13,719 nucleotides of DNA from Oscillatoria sp. Prado101 (GTDB lineage Bacteria; Cyanobacteriota; Cyanobacteriia; Cyanobacteriales; Oscillatoriaceae). Each line of letters opens with the position of its first letter. Position 1 is the first letter of the stretch. The stretch covers positions 1 to 13,719 of the forward strand of contig JALOOK010000041.1 of the NCBI GenBank assembly GCA_025454445.1, written 5' to 3'. The notes beneath the pieces were generated by a model. The model saw only the letters and a program-made list of their open reading frames with translations. It made no database searches and had not been told where the DNA came from. The position numbers and the translations under genes are program-made. Of the stretch, positions 13,656 through 13,719 are shown piece after piece.

Positions 13656-13719
13656 ATGAGAATTTTGGAAGGTCAAAACCTGCATCTTGATGTTATCAAT
13701 GCTTTTGCTTCAGAAAAAT
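13656..13719 (+). CDS. 5' end of an unrecognised gene (partial, runs off the window)
   Basis: ATG at 13656 opens a frame that stays open to the window end, giving 21 residues (MRILEGQNLHLD, then VINAFASEK). The composition is protein-like, and the frame is closed by TAA at 13644-13646 just upstream, so this ATG is the first possible start. No clear Shine-Dalgarno is seen. Too little is present to name a family. Confidence 0.55.
   Translation, partial: MRILEGQNLHLDVINAFASEK

Overview
The window looks like chromosomal DNA of a filamentous (Oscillatoriales/Microcoleus-type) cyanobacterium. Three things point there. A DUF3386 protein and an 80-residue NifU-C (Nfu) protein closely match cyanobacterial family members known to me. 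The two histidine kinases carry the GAF-HisKA-HATPase architecture common in that group. The intergenic DNA is full of cyanobacterial interspersed repeats: heptamer arrays, AGAAACCCGGTTTCTT palindromes and CCCTCTCCC hairpins. The identification is from memory of these families; no search was run.

Layout: (1) 1-195 is the 3' end of a small unrecognised protein, followed by possibly degraded coding sequence to about 348. (2) 349-866 is repeat-rich non-coding DNA ending in an extended -10 promoter. (3) 867-2423 (+) is lysS, a class II lysyl-tRNA synthetase. (4) 2424-2694 is the convergent intergenic region, holding two copies of one hairpin repeat in opposite orientation, one behind each gene. 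(5) On the minus strand, in transcription order from 10943 down to 2695, lie a ribbon-helix-helix protein, a PAS-GAF histidine kinase (606 aa), a shorter GAF kinase-like paralogue (412 aa), a DUF3386 protein, nfu and a GH57 glycosidase. (6) lepA (11249-13060, +) is divergent from the RHH gene. (7) 13061-13655 has no credible gene but holds an orphan intrinsic terminator. (8) The first 21 codons of another gene run off the end at 13719.

The minus-strand genes are separated by roughly 158-580 bp, so they are probably mostly separate transcription units rather than one operon. Several are housekeeping: LysRS and LepA in translation, Nfu in Fe-S cluster delivery, GH57 in alpha-glucan metabolism.

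The most interesting part is the tandem kinase pair. The 606-aa protein has an intact H-box. The 412-aa paralogue keeps the ATP-binding N, G1 and G2 boxes, but the phospho-acceptor histidine is replaced by Asp188 and the surrounding H-box is eroded. It therefore reads as a pseudo-histidine-kinase. Both GAF domains share a C-I-I-C pair plus three further cysteines at matching positions. No response regulator is present in the window. I see no CRISPR array, tRNA, rRNA, transposase or phage gene.
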